NCBI RefSeq assembly: GCF_012641335.1 | Contig: NZ_JABAID010000003.1 | Coordinates: 248,001 to 312,000 of the forward strand | Reading direction: 5' to 3' | DNA: 64,000 nucleotides | Source of the DNA: Novosphingobium sp. ERN07 | GTDB taxonomy: Bacteria > Pseudomonadota > Alphaproteobacteria > Sphingomonadales > Sphingomonadaceae | Part shown: positions 40,945 to 50,636 of the stretch, piece after piece | Layout of the letters: every line of letters starts with the position of its first letter | Numbering within the stretch: position 1 is the first letter of the stretch | The notes under the pieces: generated by a model | The model's database searches: none | What the model saw: the letters and a program-made list of their open reading frames with translations, nothing else | What the model was told of the DNA's origin: nothing | Made by a program: the position numbers and the translations under genes

Positions 40945-42812
40945 AACTCGGACCAATCGTTATCGAGCGCAAGGTTCCCGCTCACAACCGGCGGCGGCGG
41001 TGCCGTCCGCGGTGCCGATGCGGCAACCGGCAGCGGTGCCACCGGCGCGTTGCGACGGACAGGCGCAACAGCGCCACCACCAAATGCACGCGGCCGCTCG
41101 TCCCCGATCTTGAAGCTTGCAAAGGCGCTGGAAAGCTGACCCGCCTCCTGCGTCAGGTTCTTGGTCGCGGCATTGGTTTCTTCCACCATTGCGGCGTTCT
41201 GCTGGGTCATCTGGTCCATCGCGCCGATGGCCTGATTGATCTTGCGCAGCGCGACGCTCTGCTCACCCGCCGTTTCGGCAATGGTGGAGATCGATGCGGT
41301 CACCGTGCCAACCCGGCTGATGATCGTCTCCAGCGCCGATCCGGTTTCGTTCACCAAGGAAACACCCGAACGCACATGGCTGGTCACCGCTTCCACGCGC
41401 TGCTTGATCGCGTTGGCAGCCTCGGTCGCACGCTGGGCGAGCGCACGCACTTCGGAGGCGACCACGGCAAAGCCCTTGCCCGCTTCACCGGCACGGGCCG
41501 CTTCCACGCCCGCATTGAGCGCCAGCAGGTTGGTCTGGAAGGCGATGCCGTCGATCATCGTGGTGATGTCGGAAATTTCGGCGCTGGCCCGCGCCACGTT
41601 GTCCATCGCTTCGATGGCTTTGCCCACAACCTTGCCGCCATTCTCGGCCTCGCTGCGCGCTTCGACCATCGATCCGCTCACATCTGCGGCGATCTGGGCA
41701 TAATCCTCGATCTGCGTGGTCAGGTGATCCATTGCCGATGACGATGCCTGCAGGCTCGATGCCTGCTGTTCGCTGCGATTGGCAAGGTCGGTGGTGGCCT
41801 GCTGGATTTCGCCAGATGTCAGGTTGATCGCCATGATGCTGTCCTGCACCAGCCCCATCGCCTGACACAGCCGCTCCATCGCTTCGTTGAAATCGCGCGC
41901 AACGGTCTGGAATGCAGGCGGCACATCGGTCAACCGCACCGAAAGATCGGCATTGGCCACCGCGTGCAGATGCGCGCCGATCTTGGCCATCGCCTGTTCG
42001 CGGTCCGCCACGGCCCGCGCGCGTTCCAGCGCGGCATCGCGGAAGAACCGCACGGCCTGCGCCATCGCGCCCAGTTCGTCGCTGCGATCCGTGCCGGGAA
42101 TGGCGATATCGTTGTTGCCATCGGCAAGAGCCGACATCGTATGGGTAAGATCCGCAATCGGCGTTGCGATGGAATGCGAAAGCTTGCGTGAAAGCATCAG
42201 CGCCAGCCCGATCAGCAGCGCACCGCCCACGCCAAGCGCAATCCACGCAAACAGGACAGCGCTTTCCTGCCGTGCCGTATCAGCGGCAATTGCGTCGTGC
42301 TGCGCATCGCGAACCGCGCGCAGTGGCAGCACTGCATCGCTTACCAGCACCGCCTTGCCTGCGGCGCGGATGGCTTCCTGCGCGGCATCGCGCTGGCCGG
42401 ATTTGACCACTGCGATGTATTTGTCGCCCCAGTTCTCACGCCATTTCAGCGTTTCATTGCGCGATGTGCGCACCAATTCCTGCAAGGCAGGGTCGTTCAG
42501 CCGAGCCTCCAGTGCAGCCGAAGCCTTGTCGTAATCGTCGCGCCCTTCGTAATAGGACTTGAGGTAGCTTTCATCGGCCGTCACCAGAAATCCGCGCAAC
42601 TGGCTGTTCTGCCGCAGCAATGCGGTTTCCAGCGTCAGCGTATCAGCCAGCACGGCCTGACTTTCGGTATTGCGCGCGGTTACGCTCGATACCATCGCCA
42701 GACTTACGCCGAACACGATCATCATGATCGCGGCCGTAACGTTGAGCGCCACGAACGAAAGGCCGAGGCGGCGGGGAATGTTCATGCGTTCCAGCGCAGA
42801 ATTGCTCAGCAC
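40941..42812 (-). CDS. transmembrane chemoreceptor with CHASE3-like sensor
   Basis: Methyl-accepting chemotaxis protein of about 623 residues. A first membrane helix ([20 protein letters not shown]) is followed by a helical CHASE3-like periplasmic domain ([14 protein letters not shown]...), a second helix ([20 protein letters not shown]), HAMP-type linkers and the signalling domain with [21 protein letters not shown]. The extreme C terminus is DNDWSEF, an xWxxF tail like the pentapeptide that tethers CheR and CheB in E. coli receptors. GTG at 42812 has GAGGAAA upstream; ATG at 42785 is an alternative. Its stop overlaps that of the convergent hydratase gene. Confidence 0.88.
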   Translation of the reverse strand: MLSNSALERMNIPRRLGLSFVALNVTAAIMMIVFGVSLAMVSSVTARNTESQAVLADTLTLETALLRQNSQLRGFLVTADESYLKSYYEGRDDYDKASAALEARLNDPALQELVRTSRNETLKWRENWGDKYIAVVKSGQRDAAQEAIRAAGKAVLVSDAVLPLRAVRDAQHDAIAADTARQESAVLFAWIALGVGGALLIGLALMLSRKLSHSIATPIADLTHTMSALADGNNDIAIPGTDRSDELGAMAQAVRFFRDAALERARAVADREQAMAKIGAHLHAVANADLSVRLTDVPPAFQTVARDFNEAMERLCQAMGLVQDSIMAINLTSGEIQQATTDLANRSEQQASSLQASSSAMDHLTTQIEDYAQIAADVSGSMVEARSEAENGGKVVGKAIEAMDNVARASAEISDITTMIDGIAFQTNLLALNAGVEAARAGEAGKGFAVVASEVRALAQRATEAANAIKQRVEAVTSHVRSGVSLVNETGSALETIISRVGTVTASISTIAETAGEQSVALRKINQAIGAMDQMTQQNAAMVEETNAATKNLTQEAGQLSSAFASFKIGDERPRAFGGGAVAPVRRNAPVAPLPVAASAPRTAPPPPVVSGNLALDNDWSEF

Positions 42813-42882
42813 GGTCAGGTTTCCTCGAACTTGAGGGCGCAGCCCGCCCCCCGCAGGGGTGGGGAGACGGGCCACTTGGGGA

Positions 42883-45384
42883 TCAGAAAGCGTAACGAAG
42901 CGATGCGGTCACCGTGCGGCCATTCATGACCTGCGCGTTGGTAAGCCCGCCTGCGGGAATGGCCGCCGATGCGATCTGCACGATGGCCAGCTTGTCGAAC
43001 ACGTTGAAGGCATTCACGCCCAAGGTCACGCGGTCCACGGGGTGGAATTGCACGAACGGGCTGACCAGCACATAACCCGGTTGCTTCAGCACATTGCTGT
43101 CCTGCGCAAAGCTGCTGGTCGTGCCGTTCAGCACGGTGCCAAACGTAACCTTGTCCAGATTCACTTCAGGCCGCGCCTGAAACGAGAACGTCGGGATATG
43201 GCGTGGGCGATTGCCTTCCAGCGCCGGATCGGTGAAATCCTTGGTGATCGATGCATTGGTCCAGGTGGCACCCAGCGTGAGCGCGAACGGCCCTTCGCGA
43301 ACCTCGCCTTCAAACTCGATGCCCTTGGCGCTGTAGGTGCGATTGATCGGGATCACCACCACCTGCCCGCTGGCATCCGCGCCGATCTGATAGTTCCGCT
43401 CACCGGTCGATGCCCAGAACCCGGTGACATAGGCGGTCAGCCCGGCCTTGCGGAACTTCAGGCCCACTTCGGCCTGCTTGACCACGTTATAGGCGGTCGA
43501 TGGATCGATCAGCGCGCCGCTGTTGGGATCGAGCGAGCCTGCGCCCAGAATGCGCTCGGCATTGGCGCGCGCCCCCCGGCTGTAGCGGGCAAAGACCGAA
43601 AACGGCTCTGCCACGCGATAGTTCACGCCGGTCGAATAGGAAACGTAGTCATAGTCGTAATCCACCGCCGCAGGCTGCGTCAGCGGAAGGATCGCCACCT
43701 TGGTTTCCGCAACAGAGATCGTGCCATTGCGATTGATGTCGAGCGCCGTCTCTCCGATGCGCCCGCCACCAAGGCTGGATGAAAACACCCGGCCCTTCAC
43801 CGAACCGCGATCCCAGCGCAGACTACCACCGATGGCCAGCTTGCCGATCTGGTAATTGGCCGAAGCATAGGGTGCCAGAACCTTGTAGTTCACATCATAC
43901 CGCGTGTGATAGGCCGCCAGCGGCACGCCAAAGCCAAAGCCATAGGCATAGGTTCCACCATCGGTTAGCGGCACGCCGCCCGCGCTGGTCAGGTTGACCG
44001 GCGCATTGGCTCCGCCGCCTGCCAGATCGTTGATCGCATTGGCAAAGTTCCAGTACATGTCGACCGTCTGCGAAGCGTTATAGACGCCTGCCGTGGTCGT
44101 CAGCTTGCCTTCGCCCACCGTCCACACGCGGCTTGCGCGCAGGTCGTTCGTCGCGTTGTCCAACTGGTTTTGCTTCGCGTTGATGCGGATCGAATAAGCC
44201 AGCAGCCGCGCATCGCTGATCGCCTGCCCTGCCGATGGTCCGCCAGCATAAGCCAGCGTTGCACCCGGCCCGCCAAAAAGCCCGGCAACCATAGGGGCAG
44301 GGGCAGTGATCATCGGAATGCTTTCGTTGTACTCGCCGCCGATATCGGCAAAACGAAAGCGATTGCTGACCGTCCACCCTGCCACGTCGAACTGCGCTTC
44401 CAGCCCCACCGATTTCGTCACGCCGCGCAAACCGTTCTGCGCATCGAAGGTGGTCGGGTTGTTGTTCTGGTCCACGCCCAGATAACGTGGGGTATAGTGC
44501 GATTCAAAGGCATCGCTGCGGATGTCGTTACCCGGCAGATCGCTCACCTTGGGCGCATCGTTGGTGCCCGTCAGCAGGATCGGGAACAGCGAATAGTTGG
44601 GCTGCCGGTCGTCCATGTATTTGGCATAGAAACGGATGAAACCGCCCTCGAACGCCTTGGTCACGTTGGCCTTGATCTGGCCGCCTTTGAACCCGTCGTA
44701 GCCGATGGCGCGCGGCCCTTCGCCCTGCCGATAGAAACCACCCACATGGAACCGCCAGCCATCCCCCAGCGGGCTGCCATAGGCAAAATCGATGCGCTTC
44801 AGATCGTGGCCAATGCCGCTTGAAACCTGCAAAAGTCCGCCCGCCGTTTCACCGGTGCGCGAAATCAGGTTCACCACGCCGCCGGGCGAATTGGAGGCAA
44901 AGGTCGATGCCGAACCGCCCCGGATCGCCTGCACTTGCGAAAGCGTAAGGTCCGCGCGCAGGAACTGGTCGGCCGATGCGAAGTGCAGATCGCCAAACTC
45001 CAGAACCGGCAGCCCATCTTCCTGCAATTGCAGGAACTTCGATCCATCAGCCGAAAGCGGAAGGCCGCGCACGGTAATCGCGGAAAAGCCGTCAGTATCC
45101 GACGTTTCGGACCGGATGCCGGGGATGTTCTGCATGATGCCAGCGACCGAGCTGACCGAAAGCTTGGCAAGGTCTGCCTCGTCGATCACGCTGGCGGAAA
45201 TCGCGGTGTCCAGCAGGTCACGCCCTTTCGCGACGCCCGTGCTGAAGGCTTTTTTGGCTGGAGCTGCCGAAGCTGCCTTTTCGTTTGCGCCACCATCAGG
45301 GGCAGGAACCCCATCGCCAGCCCACGCGGTGTGCGGCATGGTCGTGCCAAGCAGGGTGGCAGCAAGAAGCGAAAATTTGCGCAT
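42883..45384 (-). CDS. TonB-dependent outer-membrane receptor
   Basis: Receptor of 833 residues: signal peptide ([20 protein letters not shown]), plug domain with [32 protein letters not shown] and [21 protein letters not shown], then a long beta barrel ending in the aromatic [11 protein letters not shown]. No clear TonB box is seen in the linker. Residues 549-560 form a canonical EF-hand calcium loop ([12 protein letters not shown]) inside the barrel region. The ATG at 45384 with GAGGA is preferred to the one at 45396. Likely imports a large substrate such as a glycoside or siderophore; the position between a chemoreceptor and DUF2332 gives no further clue. Confidence 0.9.
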   Translation of the reverse strand: MRKFSLLAATLLGTTMPHTAWAGDGVPAPDGGANEKAASAAPAKKAFSTGVAKGRDLLDTAISASVIDEADLAKLSVSSVAGIMQNIPGIRSETSDTDGFSAITVRGLPLSADGSKFLQLQEDGLPVLEFGDLHFASADQFLRADLTLSQVQAIRGGSASTFASNSPGGVVNLISRTGETAGGLLQVSSGIGHDLKRIDFAYGSPLGDGWRFHVGGFYRQGEGPRAIGYDGFKGGQIKANVTKAFEGGFIRFYAKYMDDRQPNYSLFPILLTGTNDAPKVSDLPGNDIRSDAFESHYTPRYLGVDQNNNPTTFDAQNGLRGVTKSVGLEAQFDVAGWTVSNRFRFADIGGEYNESIPMITAPAPMVAGLFGGPGATLAYAGGPSAGQAISDARLLAYSIRINAKQNQLDNATNDLRASRVWTVGEGKLTTTAGVYNASQTVDMYWNFANAINDLAGGGANAPVNLTSAGGVPLTDGGTYAYGFGFGVPLAAYHTRYDVNYKVLAPYASANYQIGKLAIGGSLRWDRGSVKGRVFSSSLGGGRIGETALDINRNGTISVAETKVAILPLTQPAAVDYDYDYVSYSTGVNYRVAEPFSVFARYSRGARANAERILGAGSLDPNSGALIDPSTAYNVVKQAEVGLKFRKAGLTAYVTGFWASTGERNYQIGADASGQVVVIPINRTYSAKGIEFEGEVREGPFALTLGATWTNASITKDFTDPALEGNRPRHIPTFSFQARPEVNLDKVTFGTVLNGTTSSFAQDSNVLKQPGYVLVSPFVQFHPVDRVTLGVNAFNVFDKLAIVQIASAAIPAGGLTNAQVMNGRTVTASLRYAF

Positions 45385-45618
45385 CGATATCCTCATGTCG
45401 ACTTGAACGGGTCGATTTCTCGTCGAGGATCACCGATAGTCACCGGCCATTAACCCTGATGTTGTGCGGGGCTATGTAAAACTACCGATATTACAGATAT
45501 TTGCATCACCTTACGCGCGATCTACGGACTTACCCCTATCCTGCATTGGCACCCTGTTCGGCATGAACGCCTATTTTCGGTCTAAGCATAATTATCGGTT
45601 TCAGCGAAAGTATCCGTT

Positions 45619-46755
45619 TTGCCCCTGTCCGCGCTACTTCCCACAGTTGATGAAACCTTGCGCGGGCCTGCGCCCTTCGGCACGGGTCGCGCCGAAGCGC
45701 AATTGCGGATCGAGGCAGAAAAAGCAGAAGGGTTCGGCAAGACCTTCATCGCCGCGCTCATGGAAAGCCTTGCCCGCGTTTTGCCCAATGCCCCGCAAAT
45801 GCGCCAATGTATCGAACGCTGGCCCGGCGATATTGCTGGGGCAGGCGTGATCTTCCGCCTCAACGCCGGGCTGCACGCATTGGCGCGTTCGGGCAGGCAC
45901 GGCGCATTGCAGCGGCTCTATCGCTCCGCCACCGCCGATACCCGGCCTGCACCCGGCTTGCTCGATCTTCTGCTGGCCGATGTGCTGGCGCACCATAGCG
46001 GCGAACTCATGGAATGGATGGCCGGTCCCACCCAGACCAACGAGGTGGCCCGCGTTGCCGGTTTCGTTGCGGCCCTGCTCGAACTGAACGCCGTTTCACC
46101 GTTGCCTTGCGAACTCCTCGAACTTGGCAGCAGTGCCGGGCTGAACCTCAATCTTGCGCGCTATGGCTGCGTGATGGGCAGGACGTTCAGCGGTGATGTT
46201 CACAATTCCGTGCAGATTGCGCCGCGCTGGCATGGCAGTTCCCCGCCGCCGGGGCCGCTGGCGATCGAACGCGCGGTAGGCGTCGATCTCAGCCCGCTTG
46301 ATGCGCTTGACGATGCCGATTGTGAGCGGCTCCACGCCTATATCTGGGCGGGTGAGCGCGCCCGCAGCGTGCGCCTTCGCGCGGCCATCGCGGTTGCGCG
46401 GTCACACCCGCCGCAAGTCGCCGCCGGTCTTGCCAGTCGCTGGCTTGCCGCGCAGCTTGCCCGCCCGCAGCGTCAGGGCACGCGGCGGGTGGTGGTCCAT
46501 TCGATGGTCGTGCAATATATGCCCGAAGTCGAACGCGCCGCCGTGGATGCGGCAATCAGCTTTGCCGCTCAGGCTGCCACCCCTTCGCGCCCGCTGGCCC
46601 GCATCGGCATGGAATGGAGCGCGGATCGCAGCGCTGTGGAGCTTCAGGTCACGCAGTGGGACGGCAGCAGTGCTTCTGGCCGCACGGTGGTGGCGGCGCA
46701 CTGCCATCCCTATGCCGAATGGTTCGAATGGCACGGCCTGAACGGCGCTTTCTGA
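45619..46755 (+). CDS. DUF2332 family protein
   Basis: Protein of 378 residues of the DUF2332 family, function unknown. Seen are AGAGVIFRLNAGLHALARSGRH near the N terminus, the methyltransferase-like CELLELGSSAGLNLNL, and the C-terminal RIGMEWSADRSAVELQV with HCHPYAEWFEWHG. It starts at TTG with only a weak ribosome site, so the start is uncertain. Divergent from the TonB receptor across 234 bases. The stop codon lies inside a 10-base periodic repeat shared with 59692-59716. Cytoplasmic; no membrane segment. Confidence 0.78.
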   Translation: MPLSALLPTVDETLRGPAPFGTGRAEAQLRIEAEKAEGFGKTFIAALMESLARVLPNAPQMRQCIERWPGDIAGAGVIFRLNAGLHALARSGRHGALQRLYRSATADTRPAPGLLDLLLADVLAHHSGELMEWMAGPTQTNEVARVAGFVAALLELNAVSPLPCELLELGSSAGLNLNLARYGCVMGRTFSGDVHNSVQIAPRWHGSSPPPGPLAIERAVGVDLSPLDALDDADCERLHAYIWAGERARSVRLRAAIAVARSHPPQVAAGLASRWLAAQLARPQRQGTRRVVVHSMVVQYMPEVERAAVDAAISFAAQAATPSRPLARIGMEWSADRSAVELQVTQWDGSSASGRTVVAAHCHPYAEWFEWHGLNGAF

Positions 46756-46785
46756 ACTGCACCTAGATGCACCTACGCGCACCTA
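46751..46785 (-). repeat. 10-base periodic repeat at a stop codon, copy 1
   Basis: On the minus strand three units of the form GGTGCGCGTA/GGTGCATCTA/GGTGCAGTTC follow each other. Its first 25 bases are the exact reverse complement of 59692-59716. In both places the repeat contains the stop codon of the upstream gene (DUF2332 here) and continues just behind it. Confidence 0.7.
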
Positions 46786-46792
46786 ACCCCGT

Positions 46793-48019
46793 CTAAACCG
46801 CCACAAACACGGCCCAAGCCAGCAGCGGACCCACCCCTACGATCAGCGCGGCATAGCCCAGGAGCTTGCGCAGCATTGCCGGCCGTTCCGACTCTGGCGA
46901 ATTGCCGACGATCAGCGCGCCGTTGGTTGAGAAGGGCGATGTGTCGACAATGGTGTTGGCAATGCACAATGCCGATATCACCGCCATGACCGAAAGCTGC
47001 GATCCCGCCAGCAGCGGCACCGCCAGCGGGATCATCACGCCCAGCAATGCGGTGGACGAAGCGAAAGCCGATACGACTCCTGCCAGATAGCACAGCAGCA
47101 ACACCGCCAGCGCGGGCGAGCCGACTTGCCCGATCATGTCGCTGACAGCAGCCAGCGTGCCCAGCTTTTCCATCAGGCCGACATAGATGACGATGCCCGA
47201 AATCAGCAGGATTGTGGACCAATCCACCTGTTTGAGTGCACCCTCCTGCGTGCGCGGCGCAACTATGGCAAGCGCGAGGATCACCAGCAGCGCCATGAAC
47301 CCGATGTCGATCTTGAACAGCAATGCTCCGATGGCGAGCGCAGCAAGACCTGCCAGCGTCCATGCACCATCGCGGCCCAGAACGGGCGGCGCTTCGGCCA
47401 CGCCTTCGTGCGTGATGCCGCTGGCAGCTTCACGGCGCGCATAGAACGCCCAGATCACCAGCGCGAGAGCGGCGTTGAACGCGGCGCTGGCGAGAAACAG
47501 ATACATTGGATCAGGCTCTATCCCGCTAGAGGCCAGAACCTTGTTGGTAATGCCGCCATAGATCGAGATGGGGGAAAACGCCCCGGCCTGCGCGCCGTGG
47601 ACGACCAGCAGCCCCATCATCAGCGACGAAAATCCATGACTGCGGGCAAAGCGCAACGCAATTGGCGCGACCACGGCAACGGCGGCGGGCCCGACTGCGC
47701 CCAGCGCCGTCAGCACGCCCGCGACCGCAAAGACCAGCAAGGGCAGGAACGCCGTGTGCCGCCCCAGCATCCCGGCGGCGCGCGCCACCAGCCAGTCTAT
47801 CGCGCCGTTGCGACTGGCGATGCCGAACAGATAAGTGATGCCCAGCAGCGTCAGGAACAGATCGGTAGGAAAGCCCGCGAGCACGTCCTTCACCGATAGT
47901 CCGCCAACGAAAACGCCAAGGCCCAGCGCGGCGGCAAGGCCGATCAGCCCCATGTTGACCGGCAGCCACACGGCGGCGGCAAAGATGACGATCAGGATCG
48001 CCATCGATAGCAGGATCAT
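46793..48019 (-). CDS. matC: malonate/dicarboxylate carrier MatC-like
   Basis: Inner-membrane carrier of 408 residues with about ten to twelve hydrophobic segments, resembling MatC. The N-terminal part (GLGVFVGGLSVKDVLAGFP, DLFLTLLGITYLFGIASRNG, LTALGAVGPAAVAVVAPIAL) matches the MatC N-terminal domain. The ATG at 48019 with AGGGGA is chosen over upstream positions inside the matB end. It follows matB by 25 bases; the pair would import malonate and activate it. Gene order matB-matC with a divergent GntR regulator recalls the rhizobial mat operon. Confidence 0.85.
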   Translation of the reverse strand: MILLSMAILIVIFAAAVWLPVNMGLIGLAAALGLGVFVGGLSVKDVLAGFPTDLFLTLLGITYLFGIASRNGAIDWLVARAAGMLGRHTAFLPLLVFAVAGVLTALGAVGPAAVAVVAPIALRFARSHGFSSLMMGLLVVHGAQAGAFSPISIYGGITNKVLASSGIEPDPMYLFLASAAFNAALALVIWAFYARREAASGITHEGVAEAPPVLGRDGAWTLAGLAALAIGALLFKIDIGFMALLVILALAIVAPRTQEGALKQVDWSTILLISGIVIYVGLMEKLGTLAAVSDMIGQVGSPALAVLLLCYLAGVVSAFASSTALLGVMIPLAVPLLAGSQLSVMAVISALCIANTIVDTSPFSTNGALIVGNSPESERPAMLRKLLGYAALIVGVGPLLAWAVFVAV

Positions 48020-48044
48020 TGTTCTTATCCCCTCCCGACTTCGA

Positions 48045-49589
48045 TCACTCGCTGAAGAGTTTCCCGTAAGTCTCCCGTAGCAGGGCTTTTTGCACCTTGC
48101 CCATCGTATTGCGCGGCAGTTCTTCGACAAAGACGACCGCGCGCGGCTGCTTGAAGCGGGCGAGGCTGTCTTTCAGCGCGGCCAGCACAGCAGCCTGATC
48201 AAGCGCTTCATTGGTGGATTTGACCACCGCGACCACCGCTTCGCCCATATCGGCGTGCGGCACGCCGATCACCGCGCTTTCGGCAATGCCGGGAAGTTCA
48301 TCCAGCGCGGCCTCGACTTCGGCGGGGTAGATATTGAACCCGCCCGCGATGATCAGATCCTTGGCCCGGCCAACGATGTGGACATAGCCTTCAGCATCGA
48401 TGAAACCGAGATCGCCGGTGATGAAGAACCCATCGGCGCGAAATTCCTGCGCGGTTTTTTCCGGCATCTGCCAGTAACCGCCGAACACATTGGGGCCTTT
48501 CACCTCGATCCCGCCAATCTCGCCCTGCGGCAGAACGGTGGCGGTTTCAGGATCAGCAATCCGGACGGCCACACCGGGCAGCGGGAAGCCGACACTGCCG
48601 GGCTTGCGCAAGCCGTCATAAGGATTTGACGTGTTCATGTTGGTTTCGGTCATGCCATAACGTTCAAGAATGGCGTGGCCGGTCAAAGCGCTGAATTCCT
48701 TGTGCGTTTCGGCAGAAAGCGGCGCAGAGCCGGAGACGAACAGGCGCATCCCGGCGGCGAGGTCACGTGTGAAGCCGGTGTGGGCGAGGAGCCGCGTGTA
48801 AAACGTGGGCACGCCCATCAATACCGAGGCTTGGGGCATCAGGCGAACCAGCGCATCGGCATCGAACTTCGGCAGGAAGATCATTGCCGCGCCTGCCGCA
48901 ATCGTCACGTTGGTCGCCACGAACAGCCCGTGGGTGTGAAAGATCGGCAGCGCGTGGAGCAGGCGGTCCTGCGCGGTAAAACGCCAATATTCGCGCAGGG
49001 TCAGCGCGTTTGAGGCAAGGTTCGCGTGGCTGAGCATCGCGCCCTTGCTGCGCCCCGTGGTGCCGGAGGTGTAGAGGATGGCGGCGAGGCCATCGGCCTT
49101 TGCAGGTTCGGCGTCAAAAATTTCGGGCTGGCCCGCAGCGGCATCGATCAGCGTTCCGCCGGTGCCGTCAGCATCCAGCGTGAGCCATGCCGGCACCCCA
49201 AGATCGGCGCAGAGCGCAACCATCGCCGGTTCGTCATCCGGGCGGCACAGAACCAGCGCGGGTTTCGCATCTCCAAGGAAATAGCGCACTTCGCCAATCG
49301 TGTAGGCGGTGTTCAGCGGCAAGTAGACCGCGCCTGCCTGCAATGCGGCAAGATAGGTGAGCAGCGCGGTTTGCGACTTTTCCACTTGCACGGCGATCCG
49401 GTCGCCCGGCTGCACGCCCGATGCGCGGAAAGCGTGGGCAAGCTGCGCAGAACGGGCACGCGCTGCGGCATAGGTCAGCACGCTGCCGTTCTCGGCAATA
49501 AGGAACGGTGCCTCTGGCGATGCCCTGCAAGTGGCAAGGAACAGGGACAGGATAGAATGCGCGGCAGATTCGGCCAAAGGGGCACCCAT
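48045..49589 (-). CDS. matB: malonyl-CoA synthetase MatB
   Basis: AMP-forming acyl-CoA synthetase of 514 residues converting malonate, ATP and CoA to malonyl-CoA. The P-loop-like YTSGTTGRSKGAMLSH and the adenylation motif ERYGMTETNMNTSNPYDG are characteristic; the latter with NMNTSNPY is specific for MatB. A5/A7 motifs (TGDLGFIDAEGY, GRAKDLIIAGG) and the catalytic lysine in PRNTMGKVQK follow. The ATG at 49589 gives the usual length; the frame runs further upstream without similarity. No malonyl-CoA decarboxylase (matA) is present in the window, so malonyl-CoA may go to fatty-acid synthesis or other decarboxylation. Confidence 0.9.
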   Translation of the reverse strand: MGAPLAESAAHSILSLFLATCRASPEAPFLIAENGSVLTYAAARARSAQLAHAFRASGVQPGDRIAVQVEKSQTALLTYLAALQAGAVYLPLNTAYTIGEVRYFLGDAKPALVLCRPDDEPAMVALCADLGVPAWLTLDADGTGGTLIDAAAGQPEIFDAEPAKADGLAAILYTSGTTGRSKGAMLSHANLASNALTLREYWRFTAQDRLLHALPIFHTHGLFVATNVTIAAGAAMIFLPKFDADALVRLMPQASVLMGVPTFYTRLLAHTGFTRDLAAGMRLFVSGSAPLSAETHKEFSALTGHAILERYGMTETNMNTSNPYDGLRKPGSVGFPLPGVAVRIADPETATVLPQGEIGGIEVKGPNVFGGYWQMPEKTAQEFRADGFFITGDLGFIDAEGYVHIVGRAKDLIIAGGFNIYPAEVEAALDELPGIAESAVIGVPHADMGEAVVAVVKSTNEALDQAAVLAALKDSLARFKQPRAVVFVEELPRNTMGKVQKALLRETYGKLFSE

Positions 49590-49640
49590 GTTGATTGTGG
49601 TGAGCGACTGATGTGGTGACACCGGTTGTTTCCGGCCATC

Positions 49641-49650
49641 GTGTATGCAA
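49641..49650. promoter_or_regulatory. possible GntR/MatR-type operator
   Basis: GTGTATGCAA matches eight of ten positions of TTGTATACAA, the operator recalled for rhizobial MatR. It lies in the divergent region, 52 bases upstream of matB and overlapping the first possible ATG of the regulator. Low symmetry, hence tentative. Confidence 0.4.
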
Positions 49651-50367
49651 GATTCGCGTATCCGCACATTTGGGAATGCAACACCTGTGAATGCAGAGCA
49701 AGACCCCTCAACCGTTCCGCTGCTGTCCGAACGCATCAGAATGGCGCTGGCCGACGAGATTACCGCAGGCTTGATCGCGCCCGGAACGCAGTTGGACGAA
49801 CAACAGCTTGGGACGCGATTCGGGGCATCACGAACCCCGGTGCGCGAGGCTTTGCGCCAGCTTTCCGCATCGGGTCTGGTTGAAATGCGCCCGCGCCGCG
49901 GGGCCGTTGTGGCCGCGATGACCGCCGAACGCATCTTTGAAATGTTCGAGCTTTCCGCCGAGATCGAAGCGCTGTGCGTGCGCCTTGCAGCGTGGCGGAT
50001 GACGCCGCTGGAACGCAACCGACTGCGGCGAATCCACGAAGAATCCGCCGATGCCGTGGCGCGCGGGGATATCGACGAATACGACCGGCTGAACTGGCGT
50101 TTCCACGATTCGATCTATGAAGGCACGCACAATGCCTTCATCGTGGAACAGGCCAAGGCCCTGCGCGAACGCATGGCCGCGTTCCGGCGGGCACAACTTC
50201 GTGAAGACGGACGCCCCGCCCTTTCACGCGAAGAGCATGGCGCACTGCTGGAAGCCATCATGCGCGGGGATGGCGAGGAGGCAGCCAAGCAGATGCGCGC
50301 GCACATGTTCAACGCATCGGGCGCGCTCGAACGGTTCGCATCGTTTGTGAACAGTGATCACAGGTAG
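49645..50367 (+). CDS. GntR-family (FCD) regulator, MatR-like
   Basis: Regulator of up to 240 residues. Winged helix-turn-helix at about residues 30-95 (LLSERIRMALADEITAGLI, GTRFGASRTPVREALRQL, RGAVVAAMT), then an all-helical FCD effector domain with metal-type ligands in DRLNWRFHDSIYEGTHN and LSREEHGALLEAI. It is divergent from matB, as MatR is from matABC, so malonate or malonyl-CoA is the likely signal. Start uncertain: ATG at 49645 or GTG at 49687, the second leaving the putative operator outside the gene. Confidence 0.83.
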   Translation: MQDSRIRTFGNATPVNAEQDPSTVPLLSERIRMALADEITAGLIAPGTQLDEQQLGTRFGASRTPVREALRQLSASGLVEMRPRRGAVVAAMTAERIFEMFELSAEIEALCVRLAAWRMTPLERNRLRRIHEESADAVARGDIDEYDRLNWRFHDSIYEGTHNAFIVEQAKALRERMAAFRRAQLREDGRPALSREEHGALLEAIMRGDGEEAAKQMRAHMFNASGALERFASFVNSDHR

Positions 50368-50375
50368 CAAGCCGT

Positions 50376-50412
50376 GCATACCGAACTGTGATTTTCAATA
50401 GTTCTGGTATGC
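50376..50412. promoter_or_regulatory. long dyad behind the GntR gene
   Basis: GCATACCGAACT and AGTTC-T-GGTATGC form twelve base pairs with one bulged T around 12 bases, nine bases after the GntR stop. It has no T run, and its GCATAC/GTATGC ends repeat the core seen at 49642-49647, so an operator for the same regulator facing the TonB receptor gene is possible. Confidence 0.45.
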
Positions 50413-50539
50413 CGACATCCAAATTCGTTACACTTTGCCACATTTCTGGCTTGCGCTGTCAAAAGTGGTGTGTAAGACCGTGACCATAACGATCGGTGGC
50501 GAGCAAGGCCGCGGACGGGGAGGAGCCAGAATCGCTGCG

Positions 50540-50555
50540 CGGAAGCATACTTCCG
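50540..50555. promoter_or_regulatory. short palindrome in the receptor leader
   Basis: CGGAAG-CATA-CTTCCG, perfect six-base arms, again containing GCATAC, 82 bases upstream of the receptor start. Possible operator or leader hairpin. Confidence 0.35.
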
Positions 50556-50573
50556 GCGAATCTCTCTCCTTGG

Positions 50574-50590
50574 TGCCAACTTTGTTGGCA
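50574..50590 (+). promoter_or_regulatory. hairpin in the receptor leader
   Basis: TGCCAAC-TTT-GTTGGCA, perfect seven-base arms and a three-base loop, 46 bases before the receptor start codon. It could be an operator or an RNA hairpin in the 5' untranslated region. Confidence 0.4.
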
Positions 50591-50636
50591 GCGCTGTCCA
50601 CCGATCAACGCAGGTTGTTTCGAGGGAGAGAGTGCT

